Of a DNA stretch of 64,000 bases, positions 19,233 to 27,882 are shown piece by piece. This stretch comes from Bradyrhizobium sp. NP1 (GTDB lineage: Bacteria > Pseudomonadota > Alphaproteobacteria > Rhizobiales > Xanthobacteraceae). Numbering within the stretch: position 1 is the stretch's first letter; each line of letters starts with the position of its first letter. The DNA lies in contig NZ_CP127385.1 of assembly GCF_030378205.1 (NCBI RefSeq), positions 4,008,001 to 4,072,000 on the forward strand, read 5' to 3'. The translations under genes and the position numbers were made by a program. The notes under the pieces are model-generated. The model was not told the DNA's origin. It was given only the letters and a program-made list of their open reading frames with translations, and did not search any database.

Positions 19233-20345
19233 TCAGGGCTGCCCGTCGGGTTGATCGGCATAAGCGAGCACGTCGCGCGGTTCGATATTGATGAACACCC
19301 CGCCGCCGACTTCGAGCTGCGCGAACTCGCGCTCGTCGGCGAGATGTGCGGTCCACGATGTGCCGTCGTTCAGGCGAAGACCGACTTCGATATATCGGCC
19401 GAGATAGGTCTTCGAGGTCACCGTAGCGCCAAGCGATTGACCTGCATCCTGTCCTCCCGCCGTCAACGCGACCCGTTCCGGCCGCGTGAAGATCGTCACG
19501 CGCTCGCCGACGCCGATCGATTGCACCGGCGCGCGAGATCGAACGAGGCCGACCGCCGGGATCTCCAGCACCAGCGTCTGGGCGTCACGTTCCCGGCAAA
19601 TCGCCGTTACCGAATTCGTGACGCCGACGAACTTTGCCACGAATGGACTGGCGGGCTGTCGATAGATATCTTCGGGCTTGCCGAACTGAAGCAGGGAGCC
19701 TTTCGACATCAGCGCCAGGCGGTCGGCGAGCCCGAGTGCTTCGTCCTGATCATGCGTCACGAAGATCGTCGTTACGCCGGTGAGCCGCTGAATCCGTTTC
19801 AGCTCGATCCGCATTTCCTCACGCAGCTTCTTATCGAGTGCACTGAGCGGTTCGTCGAGCAGCAGGACCGTCGGCTTGATCACGAGCGATCGAGCGAGCG
19901 CAACGCGTTGTTGTTGGCCACCAGACAACTGGCGGGCCATGCGTCCGCTAAACCCATCGAGGTCGACCAGCGCGAGGGCCTCCGATACCCGCCGCTCGAT
20001 CTCGGCGCGGTCGACATGCCGCATCTTGAGGCCGAAACCGACATTTTCTCCGACCGTCATATGTGGAAACAGCGCATAGTCCTGAAAAACCATACCGATG
20101 TTGCGGCGGTGCGGCGGTACGTCCGTCATGCGCCGCGAACCGATATGGATATCGCCCGAGTGTGATACGAAGCCAGCCACGCTGCGCAGAAGCGTGCTCT
20201 TGCCGCAGCCCGACGGCCCGAGCAGCGCGAGAATCTCCCCGGCCGGCAAATCCAGATTCAGTCGATCGACCGCGACGAGATCGCGATATCGCACGCTCAC
20301 GTCGTCGAGCCGAACCGATTCCGATTGAAGCATCGAGATACTCAT
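19233..20345 (-). CDS. ABC transporter ATP-binding protein, PotA/FbpC type
   Basis: 370 residues from the ATG at 20345, which overlaps the preceding permease stop by ATGA. Walker A GPSGCGKS (43-50), Q-loop FQDYALFPH, signature LSGGQQQR, Walker B VLLLDEPLSALD and the switch His in FVTHDQDEA are all intact. The C-terminal 120 residues form a TOBE-type regulatory domain, as in polyamine, iron and thiamine importers (PotA/FbpC/ThiQ group). It energises the two permeases encoded immediately upstream. Confidence 0.93.
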   Translation of the reverse strand: MSISMLQSESVRLDDVSVRYRDLVAVDRLNLDLPAGEILALLGPSGCGKSTLLRSVAGFVSHSGDIHIGSRRMTDVPPHRRNIGMVFQDYALFPHMTVGENVGFGLKMRHVDRAEIERRVSEALALVDLDGFSGRMARQLSGGQQQRVALARSLVIKPTVLLLDEPLSALDKKLREEMRIELKRIQRLTGVTTIFVTHDQDEALGLADRLALMSKGSLLQFGKPEDIYRQPASPFVAKFVGVTNSVTAICRERDAQTLVLEIPAVGLVRSRAPVQSIGVGERVTIFTRPERVALTAGGQDAGQSLGATVTSKTYLGRYIEVGLRLNDGTSWTAHLADEREFAQLEVGGGVFINIEPRDVLAYADQPDGQP

Positions 20346-21124
20346 CCCGTGACCATTTCCAGACCGGCCCACCGCTCGATCGCGAGTACCACCACTGTCG
20401 TCAGAGCAATGAGCATCGCCGAAATCGCGCAAACAGTCGGATCGGTTTCAAGCATCGCGTAGGAATAGATTTCGACAGGCAGCGTCGTCCGGTCCCATAC
20501 GAGAAACTGCGTCGCGGTGAAGTTGTCGAACGACGTCACGAAAGCGAAGATCGCGGCCGCGACCATCGCCGGCTTGACGCAGGGTATGGTGACGCGGACG
20601 AAGGCGGTAACGGGATGCGCACCGTGAATGATGGCTGCATCCTCCAGCGATTGCGGAAATCGAAGGAGCGACGCGCTCAGGACCTTCACCGTGTAGGGCA
20701 GCGTCAGGATCAAATGCAGGATGCCGAGGCCCAGGAAGGAGCTCGCCAGCCCCGCATTTGCAAGCAGAACCAGGAGCGCCATGCCCATGACGACCTGCGG
20801 CACGATCAACGGGGAGTTAATCAGCGCAGCGACCAGTTCCCTTCCGGGAAACCGATGCCGCATCAACGCTACCGAGCACATCAAGCCGATGATCAGCGAC
20901 AATGCCGTTGAAATCGCCGCAAGCACGAGGCTGAACTGGAGACTGTGGAGAAAACGTTCGCGCTGGAATGCATTCGCATACCACCGCAACGAGAACCCAT
21001 GCGGGGGAACTGCGATCTCCGTGCCGTCATTGAAAGACGAGACAACCACGACGGCAAGCGGCACTGCCATGCATATCACGCCGACGGCGGTCAGAAACCA
21101 CGCGAACCATCCGGGCCGATTCAT
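20342..21124 (-). CDS. ABC transporter permease, PotC type
   Basis: 260 residues with about six hydrophobic segments, the first at 7-30. The EAA-like motif is DAAIIHGAHPVTAFVRVTIP, the contact site for the ATPase. It matches the second permease (PotC-like) of spermidine/putrescine-type importers. Overlaps both neighbours by 4 nt. Confidence 0.92.
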   Translation of the reverse strand: MNRPGWFAWFLTAVGVICMAVPLAVVVVSSFNDGTEIAVPPHGFSLRWYANAFQRERFLHSLQFSLVLAAISTALSLIIGLMCSVALMRHRFPGRELVAALINSPLIVPQVVMGMALLVLLANAGLASSFLGLGILHLILTLPYTVKVLSASLLRFPQSLEDAAIIHGAHPVTAFVRVTIPCVKPAMVAAAIFAFVTSFDNFTATQFLVWDRTTLPVEIYSYAMLETDPTVCAISAMLIALTTVVVLAIERWAGLEMVTG

Positions 21125-21969
21125 GTCCTAAGCCCCCGGAGCTGGGAACTCAGCCGCTGAATCACGATCAGCGTGAGCAGCGCGATCACCAGCAGAACGA
21201 CCGACATCGCCGCGGCAAACGGCGTATCCAGCACCGCCATCGCCTGCTCCTGAATGATATTCGCAATCATGTTGAAATAGCCGCCGCCCATCATGCCCGG
21301 CATGATGTAGGCGGTCAGGTCGAACAGGAAAACGAGCACGATTCCGGCAAGGACGCCTGGAAGGCTCAACGGAAGCGTCACGTGGACAAACGTTCGCAGA
21401 CGGCTTGCCCCGAGCGAAGCGGCAGCAGCTTCCAGGTTGCGCTCAAGGTTTTTCAGTACGCTATAGATGGGAAAGATCATGAACGGCAGCGGCACCAGGA
21501 TCAGACCGATCGCGACGCCCGCCTCGTGGAACAGCAGTGAAACCGGCCGCTCGATCAGCCCAAGCTGAAGCAGCGCGCGATTGATGATGCCATTGTTGCC
21601 CAGCACCAGGATCAGCGCGTAGGTGCGCACGATGTAGCTGGTGAAGAACTGCACCACGAGAAGTAGCGTCAGCGTCAGCCGAACAGCCTGCCCCGACCGC
21701 GCCATCACATAGGCGAAGGGATAGCCGAGCAACAGCGTAATCGGCGTGCAGTACGCCGCGACCCTGAACGACCGCCACATGAAGCCGAGATAGAACGGGT
21801 CGGAGAGGAAACGTCTGTATTGCGCGAGGCTGACGTTCCCCTCCGGGTCGTGCAGGCTTATGAGGCCCGCAACGACCAGTGCAGCGAGAAAGATACCGAT
21901 CAGCAGCGCGCCGGGCGCGAGCAGGACAAAGATCGCTCCATTCTTCCGCAGCGTCGCATCCGGTTGCAT
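21121..21969 (-). CDS. ABC transporter permease, PotB type
   Basis: 282 residues with six predicted membrane spans and an EAA loop AAAASLGASRLRTFVHVTLP. It is the first permease of the importer, PotB-like. The region between spans 1 and 2 (about 35-70) is a short periplasmic loop containing DPEGNVSLAQYRRFL. The gap to the binding-protein gene is 55 nt. Both permeases being present favours import of one small charged solute. Confidence 0.92.
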   Translation of the reverse strand: MQPDATLRKNGAIFVLLAPGALLIGIFLAALVVAGLISLHDPEGNVSLAQYRRFLSDPFYLGFMWRSFRVAAYCTPITLLLGYPFAYVMARSGQAVRLTLTLLLVVQFFTSYIVRTYALILVLGNNGIINRALLQLGLIERPVSLLFHEAGVAIGLILVPLPFMIFPIYSVLKNLERNLEAAAASLGASRLRTFVHVTLPLSLPGVLAGIVLVFLFDLTAYIMPGMMGGGYFNMIANIIQEQAMAVLDTPFAAAMSVVLLVIALLTLIVIQRLSSQLRGLRT

Positions 21970-22024
21970 CGACGACCATCACCTATCGCGTGGAGACCAA
22001 GAGGCGGAACGCGCACACCTGCCC

Positions 22025-23038
22025 TTATCTGGTCAGGATTTCGCGATTCCAGCGCTCCACCCAAGCGCCATAGTGGGCATTCACATAGTCCCAATCAGGC
22101 GTAAACAGATCGCCCAATGGCGGGATGACATCCCGAATGCTGGACGGTGCCTTCGCATTCCTGTTCGATGGGATCGAGCCAAGCTGCTCGACGATGCGCT
22201 CCTGAATGCCCGGATCGAGGATCGCATTGAGCACCTTCGCCGCCTCCGCCTCGTTGGGCCGGCCCTTCAGCATCGTGATAACGTTGACCGACAGAAATTG
22301 AGGCTTGGCCGGCATCACAAACCGGTAGTTTGAACCGGGCCCCAGCAACTTGTAGACCACCCCGAGAACGCCGTAGCCCGCGACATTGGCTTCGCCAGCC
22401 TGAACGAGCTTGAGCGCCTCGGCATCCGCCTTGTAGATGACGCCGAGATTGGCTTTGAGCGCCTTCAGTTTCTCAAAACCAGGGTCGATGTTCTTTTCAT
22501 TTCCGCCGGCGAGCAACGCGGCGATCATGATGAACATGCCTTTGTCCTGATCGATCGATGTCGTTATCATCCCTTTCAACCGAGGATCCCAAAGATCCTC
22601 CCAGGTCTTGATCTCGAAAGGCGTCCGGTCGGCGCGATAGAAAATTCCGCGCGGCGATGACCACATGGTCGGCCCGCTCGGAAAGATCAGCTGCTCGGGA
22701 ATGTCCTTCAAGTTCGGAACGAGATCGGCCGGAACGGGCCGGATGACGCCGCTCGCCAGCGCTTTTGCGGCGGTCGCGTCAGCCGTCATCCAGAGGTCGA
22801 CCTGCGGATTGGCCTTCTGCGCCTCAAGGCGCTGCAGGCCGGCCACCGAGCTTGCCTGAGTGACGAACTCGATCTTCGTACCGGTCGCCTTTTCCAGGTC
22901 GGGCTTGACGCTGTTCATCGCGTCGATGAACGCGCCGGCCCACGTCTGAATGACGATGGTTTTCTGAGCGAACGCTGGCGACAAGAGCACGACCTGCAAT
23001 GCGACTGCACAAAAGCAGGATCTCAATATCCACCTCAT
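22025..23038 (-). CDS. ABC transporter periplasmic binding protein (PotD/AfuA-like)
   Basis: 337 residues from the ATG at 23038; an in-frame GTG at 23047 would add three residues. Signal peptide 1-25 (MRWILRSCFCAVALQVVLLS, ending at AFAQ). The mature protein has the two-lobed type-2 periplasmic binding fold: VIQTWAGAFIDAMNSVKPDLE, then KIEFVTQ, then WSSPRGIFYRAD and the C-terminal domain-closing helix. It is in the solute-binding group that serves polyamines, ferric iron and phosphonates. The residues expected for a ferric site (paired Tyr) are not apparent, so an organic cation or amino-acid-like ligand is more likely. Confidence 0.88.
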   Translation of the reverse strand: MRWILRSCFCAVALQVVLLSPAFAQKTIVIQTWAGAFIDAMNSVKPDLEKATGTKIEFVTQASSVAGLQRLEAQKANPQVDLWMTADATAAKALASGVIRPVPADLVPNLKDIPEQLIFPSGPTMWSSPRGIFYRADRTPFEIKTWEDLWDPRLKGMITTSIDQDKGMFIMIAALLAGGNEKNIDPGFEKLKALKANLGVIYKADAEALKLVQAGEANVAGYGVLGVVYKLLGPGSNYRFVMPAKPQFLSVNVITMLKGRPNEAEAAKVLNAILDPGIQERIVEQLGSIPSNRNAKAPSSIRDVIPPLGDLFTPDWDYVNAHYGAWVERWNREILTR

Positions 23039-23102
23039 CGTGACCACCCCCCTCGTTGCTACGATCGGTCCGATCGCAAGTCACCCTGTCATCCGCATCG
23101 CC

Positions 23103-24134
23103 TCAATACTCGCGACTGACATCGACCACGTTGGTCAACGGCTCCCCCGCCAGATGTCGCCTAACATTATTGAAGAAGATGTCCAGCGTCCGCGGGACAT
23201 ATTGATCCAGGTCGTCCGAGAGCACATGCGGCGTTATCAGAAGGTTCGGCGCATCCCACAGGCTCGCATCGGCCGGCAACGGCTCGGGATAGGTGACGTC
23301 GATGATCGCGCAACCGATCTGATCGGTTCGCAGCGCCTCCTCGAGCGCCTTGGGATCGACCAGCCCGCCCCGCGACATGTTGATGAAGGCGGCACCGCGC
23401 TTCATGCGCCTGAATTCCTCGCGCGCCATGATGAAGCGAGTCGTGGACGTCAACGAGATGTTGACCAGGACGATGTCTGCGCGCGGCAAGAGCTCGTGCA
23501 GGGCGCCCGGCCCGTGCATCTCGCTCACCGCCGGATGCGGTTCCTTGCTTCTCCTGATACCGATAACGCGCATGCCGAGCTTCTTGGCCTGCTCGGCCGC
23601 TCCTCCGCCGATGTGGCCGACGCCAACGATCAGGAGCGTCTTGCCCTCCACCGTGGGCGTAAAGATGCGATTCCACTCCTTGCGGCGCTGGGCGGTTATC
23701 AGCTTGGGTATCTGTGCGTTGGCCATCAATATGGCCATCAGCGCGGACTGGGAAGCCTTCGGAACATGCGCCCCGCAGTTCGTGGTGAGTGTAAGCCCCT
23801 TTGGCACCCAATCGAACGGCAGCATGTAGTCCACGCCCGCACCGAGCACCTGCACGAGCTTCAGTCGTGGCGCCTTCTCGGCAAGGCGGTCGCGAGGAAA
23901 CCGATACCCGATCATGGCGTCGGCATTCCCGATCGCCCGATCGAAAACATCGCCGTCGATGCCCCAGCTCGTTTCGGTAATCTTCGCAATATCGGGAAAC
24001 CGCTGCAACGCCTCCTCGTATTGCTTCGGATAAACCGTAAATACCGGCATCAGCCTGGTTTCGTTCTCGATATGGATACGAAACGGCTTCTCTTTCGAGA
24101 ATAAAGGTCTGTCCGTTGCGGGGAAGCTGCCCAT
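23103..24134 (-). CDS. D-2-hydroxyacid dehydrogenase / ketoacid reductase, paralogue 2
   Basis: 343 residues from the ATG at 24134, directly adjacent to the ureohydrolase stop (no spacer). Rossmann loop GVGHIGG (171-177), catalytic Arg in NMSRGGLVDPKAL, Glu in DVTYPEPLP and His in LITPH are all present. As in paralogue 1, the cofactor position reads IGIRR (Arg194-Arg195), pointing to NADP(H). The two share the landmarks PFDW(L/V)PK, EW, LLITPH and VDV.REY, so they are related copies within one operon rather than two unrelated recruits. Probably reduces a 2-keto acid made during catabolism of the imported compound; the substrate is not identifiable. Confidence 0.85.
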   Translation of the reverse strand: MGSFPATDRPLFSKEKPFRIHIENETRLMPVFTVYPKQYEEALQRFPDIAKITETSWGIDGDVFDRAIGNADAMIGYRFPRDRLAEKAPRLKLVQVLGAGVDYMLPFDWVPKGLTLTTNCGAHVPKASQSALMAILMANAQIPKLITAQRRKEWNRIFTPTVEGKTLLIVGVGHIGGGAAEQAKKLGMRVIGIRRSKEPHPAVSEMHGPGALHELLPRADIVLVNISLTSTTRFIMAREEFRRMKRGAAFINMSRGGLVDPKALEEALRTDQIGCAIIDVTYPEPLPADASLWDAPNLLITPHVLSDDLDQYVPRTLDIFFNNVRRHLAGEPLTNVVDVSREY

Positions 24135-25112
24135 CTAGCCGGAACCTCGCTTGATCCGCTCGTGGAAAATATAGCCGAGAAAATCCATCAGAACGCGCGC
24201 GGCAAGAAAAGCCGTCGTTCCCGTATGGTCATAGTCGGGCGCAACCTCGACCAAGTCGACACCTACGACGTCACCCAGTCTTGCCAGACCTTTCAGCAGG
24301 TCGATCACCTCGTAGTACTGGAAACCGCCATGGCTCGGCGTTCCGGTACCGGGCGCAATCGACGGATCAAAGCCGTCAATATCGATCGTCACATAGTAGC
24401 GCGGAGCCTTGGGGATCTCGTTCAGCGTCGCTTCGGTGCCGAGCCGTCGGATCTGCCGCACGGACAGGATTTTCGAGCCGAGCGCCCGTGCCGCATCGTA
24501 GTCGCCCCTGTTCGAGGACGACACGCCTCGAATGCCGAGATGGGTGATGCCGCGCACGTGCTTCATCTCGGATGCGCGCCGCAGCGGATTGCCGTGGCCG
24601 TAGCGGACGCCATGCCGCTCGTCGACGAAATCGAGGTGCGCGTCGAAATGCACGATATGTACAGGGGGCTGTTCGTCGAACGCCTTGATGCAAGCGGCAT
24701 GCACGGCGTGGTCGCCTCCCAGCGAAACCGGCAACGCGCCGGCCTTCAGGATGGCGCGCACCGCCGTCTCGGCGTTGGCGAGGCTTTTCAGCGTATCGGT
24801 GTGCACGATGTCGGCGTCACCGATATCGACGATCCTCACCTTGTCGCGCGGCAGGTAGACGACGTCGTCCTCGTGGTCGTAACCACCGCTATGCCCGAAA
24901 GAGAACAGCGTCGAGGCCTCGCGGATCGCCCGCGGTCCGAAGCGCGCACCGGCACGGTATTGGGTGCCCATGTCAAAGGGAATGCCGAGAATCGCAACGT
25001 CGGCGTCGATCGCGTTCCAATCGAGACAGACCGGCTGCTTCCCGAAGGTGGCGTGACCCACAAAGGGCAGATTGAGCCGCCCGCTCTCGTAGCCATGTGA
25101 TTCGTTCGTCAT
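24135..25112 (-). CDS. Agmatinase/guanidino-acid ureohydrolase family protein
   Basis: Ureohydrolases use two Mn ions to cleave a guanidino group and release urea. The metal ligand motifs are intact: SLGGDHAVH, HFDAHLDFVD and ITIDIDGFDPSIAPGTGTPSHGG. It is 325 aa from the ATG at 25112; starts at 25133 and 25166 are also open and none has a good ribosome-binding site. Length and the GTGTPSHGG loop fit the agmatinase/guanidinobutyrase/proclavaminate amidinohydrolase group rather than arginase. It is first in the operon with the importer and two dehydrogenases, and faces the LysR gene. Substrate: an amidino or guanidino compound; the exact one cannot be read from sequence. Confidence 0.88.
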   Translation of the reverse strand: MTNESHGYESGRLNLPFVGHATFGKQPVCLDWNAIDADVAILGIPFDMGTQYRAGARFGPRAIREASTLFSFGHSGGYDHEDDVVYLPRDKVRIVDIGDADIVHTDTLKSLANAETAVRAILKAGALPVSLGGDHAVHAACIKAFDEQPPVHIVHFDAHLDFVDERHGVRYGHGNPLRRASEMKHVRGITHLGIRGVSSSNRGDYDAARALGSKILSVRQIRRLGTEATLNEIPKAPRYYVTIDIDGFDPSIAPGTGTPSHGGFQYYEVIDLLKGLARLGDVVGVDLVEVAPDYDHTGTTAFLAARVLMDFLGYIFHERIKRGSG

Positions 25113-25178
25113 CTCCAAGCGGCCCCCGAACATCCGCTTGGCAAACCTAGGCCGCGGCCATATCATCGGTAAATATCG

Positions 25179-25217
25179 ATGTTATGAACCTTATATCAGT
25201 ATTTTTCTATGTTATGA
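25179..25217. promoter_or_regulatory. Candidate LysR operator: two ATGTTATGA direct repeats
   Basis: The 9-mer ATGTTATGA occurs at 25179-25187 and 25209-25217, 30 bp apart, in an AT-rich island in the divergent promoter region between the LysR gene and the catabolic operon. Spacing is about three helical turns, which suits a LysR tetramer, although LysR sites are more often T-N11-A dyads. Predicted only. Confidence 0.4.
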
Positions 25218-25226
25218 GATCGACCC

Positions 25227-26141
25227 GTGATCCCGCCGAAGCTCACAAATTCGGACATCAGCCTGCTCCGCGTGTTCGTTGCGGTGGTCCACAGCGGAGG
25301 CTTCTCGGCGGCGCGAACCGAACTAAACGTCAGCCAGCCAACGATCAGCATGAAGGTATCCGACCTCGAGGCTCGGCTTGGCATGCGTCTTTGCGAGCGT
25401 GGACGCGGCGGCTTCAAGCTGACGGCGGAGGGACAACGGGTTTACGAAGCTTCGCTCAACCTGTTTCAATCGCTCGAGACATTTCGCGCGGAGATCGGCT
25501 CCGTCCGCGGTCGCATCGTCGGCGATCTCCATATCGGCATCGCCGATGCAACGATTACCAATACCGGCCTGAAACTGGATCAGGCCATCGAACGGTTCAA
25601 AAGAAAGGCGCCGGACGTTCACATCCATATGCACGTGGCTTCTGCGCTCGAACTTGAACTCGGGCTGGTCGAGGACAGGTTGCATGTGGTGATCGGACCG
25701 CTGCAGCGTCGGCGCCCCGAACTGGTCTACGCGCCGGTACTGGTCGAAGAACAGGCTCTGTATTGTGGGCGCAACCACCCCCTGTTCGAGCGAGCGCCGG
25801 ACCGCATCGAGCCGTCTGAACTTAACAACATCGAATTTGTCCGACGCGGATATCTGACGCGCTGGCAGGCGCCACTCGGCGTGGAATTCAGGGCGACGGC
25901 GACCACCCTTCACATGGAAGCAACGACGCGCCTCGTTCTCAGCGGCACGCATATCGGATACCTGCCGACCCATCATGCAAGCTTCTGGGTGAAGCGCGGC
26001 GAACTGAAGCCTATCCTGCCAGCACTGTTGTCCTACGATTCCCCGTTTCTGCTGGCGACGCGACGCTCTCCGGCCAGCAGCGCGTTGCGGCGCTTTCTGG
26101 GGGATTTCCGCAGCGTCCAGCGGCATCCGCCGCCGAGTTGA
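25227..26141 (+). CDS. LysR-family transcriptional regulator of the catabolic cluster
   Basis: 304 residues. Start is the GTG at 25227 because an in-frame stop (TGA at 25215) leaves no earlier choice. The N-terminal winged helix-turn-helix (about 8-65) shows FVAVVHSGGFSAARTELNVS followed by QPTISMKVSDLEARLGM. The rest is the two-lobed inducer-binding domain. It is divergent from the ureohydrolase operon and 59 nt ahead of the Rid gene, so it likely senses the imported compound or its intermediate. The inducer is unknown. Confidence 0.93.
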   Translation: MIPPKLTNSDISLLRVFVAVVHSGGFSAARTELNVSQPTISMKVSDLEARLGMRLCERGRGGFKLTAEGQRVYEASLNLFQSLETFRAEIGSVRGRIVGDLHIGIADATITNTGLKLDQAIERFKRKAPDVHIHMHVASALELELGLVEDRLHVVIGPLQRRRPELVYAPVLVEEQALYCGRNHPLFERAPDRIEPSELNNIEFVRRGYLTRWQAPLGVEFRATATTLHMEATTRLVLSGTHIGYLPTHHASFWVKRGELKPILPALLSYDSPFLLATRRSPASSALRRFLGDFRSVQRHPPPS

Positions 26142-26200
26142 TGCCTGACGCTGACCACAAGAGCTAGTCTGGACACTGCAAAAATCTGCGGAGAGAAGCG

Positions 26201-26614
26201 ATGGGTGAAACGAAAGCGAAAAGACGGCGGGTGATCGTGCCGGGCGTCAATGAACCGGGCAGCGGATTGTCGTCAAATTGCTTCGTGGTCGGCGATCTCG
26301 TCATCATCACCGGGTTGACAGCGCGGACAGATGACGGACAACCGGCAGCTTTGGGGGATGCCCGCCAGCAAGCGGTCATCGTGTTGGAGCGGATGAAGGC
26401 ATTGATGCGCGCGGCCGGCGGCACGATGGGCGACATCATCAAGCTCAATTGCTATCTGACGGACATCCGTCATCGTGACGGCTTCGTCTCGGCGCGCCGC
26501 GAGTTCTTCGTCGGTGATTTTCCGCCCTGCGTTGTTCTGGGCGGCGTTGTCTTCACCGCGCCCGAACTGCTGATCGAGGTCGACGCCTGGGCCGTCCTCA
26601 ATTCCGCTCCGTGA
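26201..26614 (+). CDS. RidA/YjgF-family protein lacking the canonical catalytic arginine
   Basis: 137 residues with the Rid trimer fold: GLTARTDDGQ, QAVIVLERMKALMRAAGGTMGDIIKLNCYLTD, and IEVDAWA at the end. RidA hydrolyses reactive enamines and imines made by PLP or flavin enzymes using an Arg (Arg105 in E. coli) in an R.CVEV motif. Here the matching stretch reads FPPCVVLGG, so both that Arg and the following Glu are missing. This places it in one of the non-RidA subfamilies. Co-orientation with the LysR gene suggests a role in the same pathway, perhaps handling an imine intermediate by another mechanism. Confidence 0.85.
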   Translation: MGETKAKRRRVIVPGVNEPGSGLSSNCFVVGDLVIITGLTARTDDGQPAALGDARQQAVIVLERMKALMRAAGGTMGDIIKLNCYLTDIRHRDGFVSARREFFVGDFPPCVVLGGVVFTAPELLIEVDAWAVLNSAP

Positions 26615-26650
26615 CGGAATGCGAAGAGACCTGCCACGGTTCACGCCGTT

Positions 26651-27484
26651 CTAGCGTAGCGCCCGAACGACGTGCGCGCCGGGCCCGATCGGGATGCCTT
26701 CGCGCAGCGTGCCGTAGTAGCGATCACTGAGCGCCGCTAGGCCCAGGTCTTCGACAGCGGCGAATCCGGTTTCGCGAAGCAGAACGGAGATTGCCGAGGG
26801 ATCGAACAGGCTGAGCCACGGCTCTCCACGCGCCGCCGCCCGTTCGGCCACGCCCATGATCTGCGCGCGGCGCTCGGCCGGATAATTCTCGAACGGCTCC
26901 GCATAGTCGAACACAACTTCGGCAGCCGGAACGGTCGCGATGAAGCCGAGCGTCTCGGCAATCGCCTCCCGCGACAGGTAAGGCACGACGCCGAGCCACT
27001 GGAAGAAGGCGGGCTCGTCGGTGCGAAAGCCTGCTTTCGCCAATCCTTCTGCAAGGCGCTCGTGCTCGAAATCGACCGGCGCAAAAATCAGCGATGCCGG
27101 CACGGCAATCGCGGCCTCACGCAGCCGCTCGCGCTTCCAGGCTTGCGTCGCCGGAAAATCCACTTCGAAGACATGGACACTGGCATGCGGGTTGCGCAGG
27201 GCGAAAGTATCGAGGCCAGCGCCCAGCACGACCGCCTGCCGCACACCGCGCGCCACGCTTGCCAAAAGGCAGTCTTCCGAGAAACGGCTGCGCGCGGAGA
27301 CGAAAAGCCGCATCGGCCGCAGCGCCGGATCGGCGGCCACGGCATCCAGGCCCGCCCGCGTCTCTTCGTCGAGGATCGCCAGCGCAAAGGGGTCGCGGAA
27401 GATCGCCGCACGATCGAGGGTCTGATGCACGGCCCGATAGGCGGCCGCGCCGCGCGCCGTCTGGCTGGGTTGCCCGGCGCGCAT
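26651..27484 (-). CDS. Class I SAM-dependent methyltransferase, LCMT/TIGR00027 family
   Basis: 277 residues. The SAM-binding loop is VVLGAGLDTFALR, typical of leucine carboxyl methyltransferase-like proteins (TIGR00027), with the downstream conserved pattern FFQWLGVVPYLS. In bacteria these methylate small molecules or unknown acids; no substrate is known here. It follows the VOC gene by 8 nt and is probably third in a valS-VOC-methyltransferase transcript. Confidence 0.85.
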   Translation of the reverse strand: MRAGQPSQTARGAAAYRAVHQTLDRAAIFRDPFALAILDEETRAGLDAVAADPALRPMRLFVSARSRFSEDCLLASVARGVRQAVVLGAGLDTFALRNPHASVHVFEVDFPATQAWKRERLREAAIAVPASLIFAPVDFEHERLAEGLAKAGFRTDEPAFFQWLGVVPYLSREAIAETLGFIATVPAAEVVFDYAEPFENYPAERRAQIMGVAERAAARGEPWLSLFDPSAISVLLRETGFAAVEDLGLAALSDRYYGTLREGIPIGPGAHVVRALR

Positions 27485-27492
27485 CGCGCCCG

Positions 27493-27879
27493 CTACGGTG
27501 CCAGATGGCAGACGGCTTCGAGCCGGTTGCCGTCAGGGTCGCTCAGGAAAGCCGCATAGTAGGAAGCGTGGTAGTCCCGCAGGCCCGGCCTGCCCTCGTC
27601 CTTGCCGCCCGCCGCGACGCCGAGATGCCAGAACGCATCGACCTGCGCGCGCGATTTCGCCTTGAAGCACCAATGGCGGCCGAACGCCTCCTCCGGCTTC
27701 GCGCCCTTGCGAATGGTGAGATAGATGCGGTCGGGATGCGCCGCCCGCGCCCGCTCGCCATAGCCGAGCCAGTCCTCGCGGCGGCCGACCTTGACGATTT
27801 CGAGCGCCTTCATGATCGCATCATAGAAGCGCTCGGCCGCGGGGATGTCGGAAACCGCGATGGAAACGTGGTCGAGCAT
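27493..27879 (-). CDS. VOC-superfamily (glyoxalase/dioxygenase fold) protein
   Basis: 128 residues opening MLDHVSIAVSDIPAAERFYD, the typical first beta-alpha-beta-beta-beta unit of vicinal oxygen chelate proteins, and ending SDPDGNRLEAVCH, the usual second metal-ligand strand. His4, an internal His (HWCFKAK) and Glu in RLEAVCH could form the metal site. The start is 3 nt past the valS stop. Enzymatic function unknown: glyoxalase, extradiol dioxygenase and antibiotic-resistance members share this fold. Confidence 0.88.
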   Translation of the reverse strand: MLDHVSIAVSDIPAAERFYDAIMKALEIVKVGRREDWLGYGERARAAHPDRIYLTIRKGAKPEEAFGRHWCFKAKSRAQVDAFWHLGVAAGGKDEGRPGLRDYHASYYAAFLSDPDGNRLEAVCHLAP

Positions 27880-27882
27880 GGC

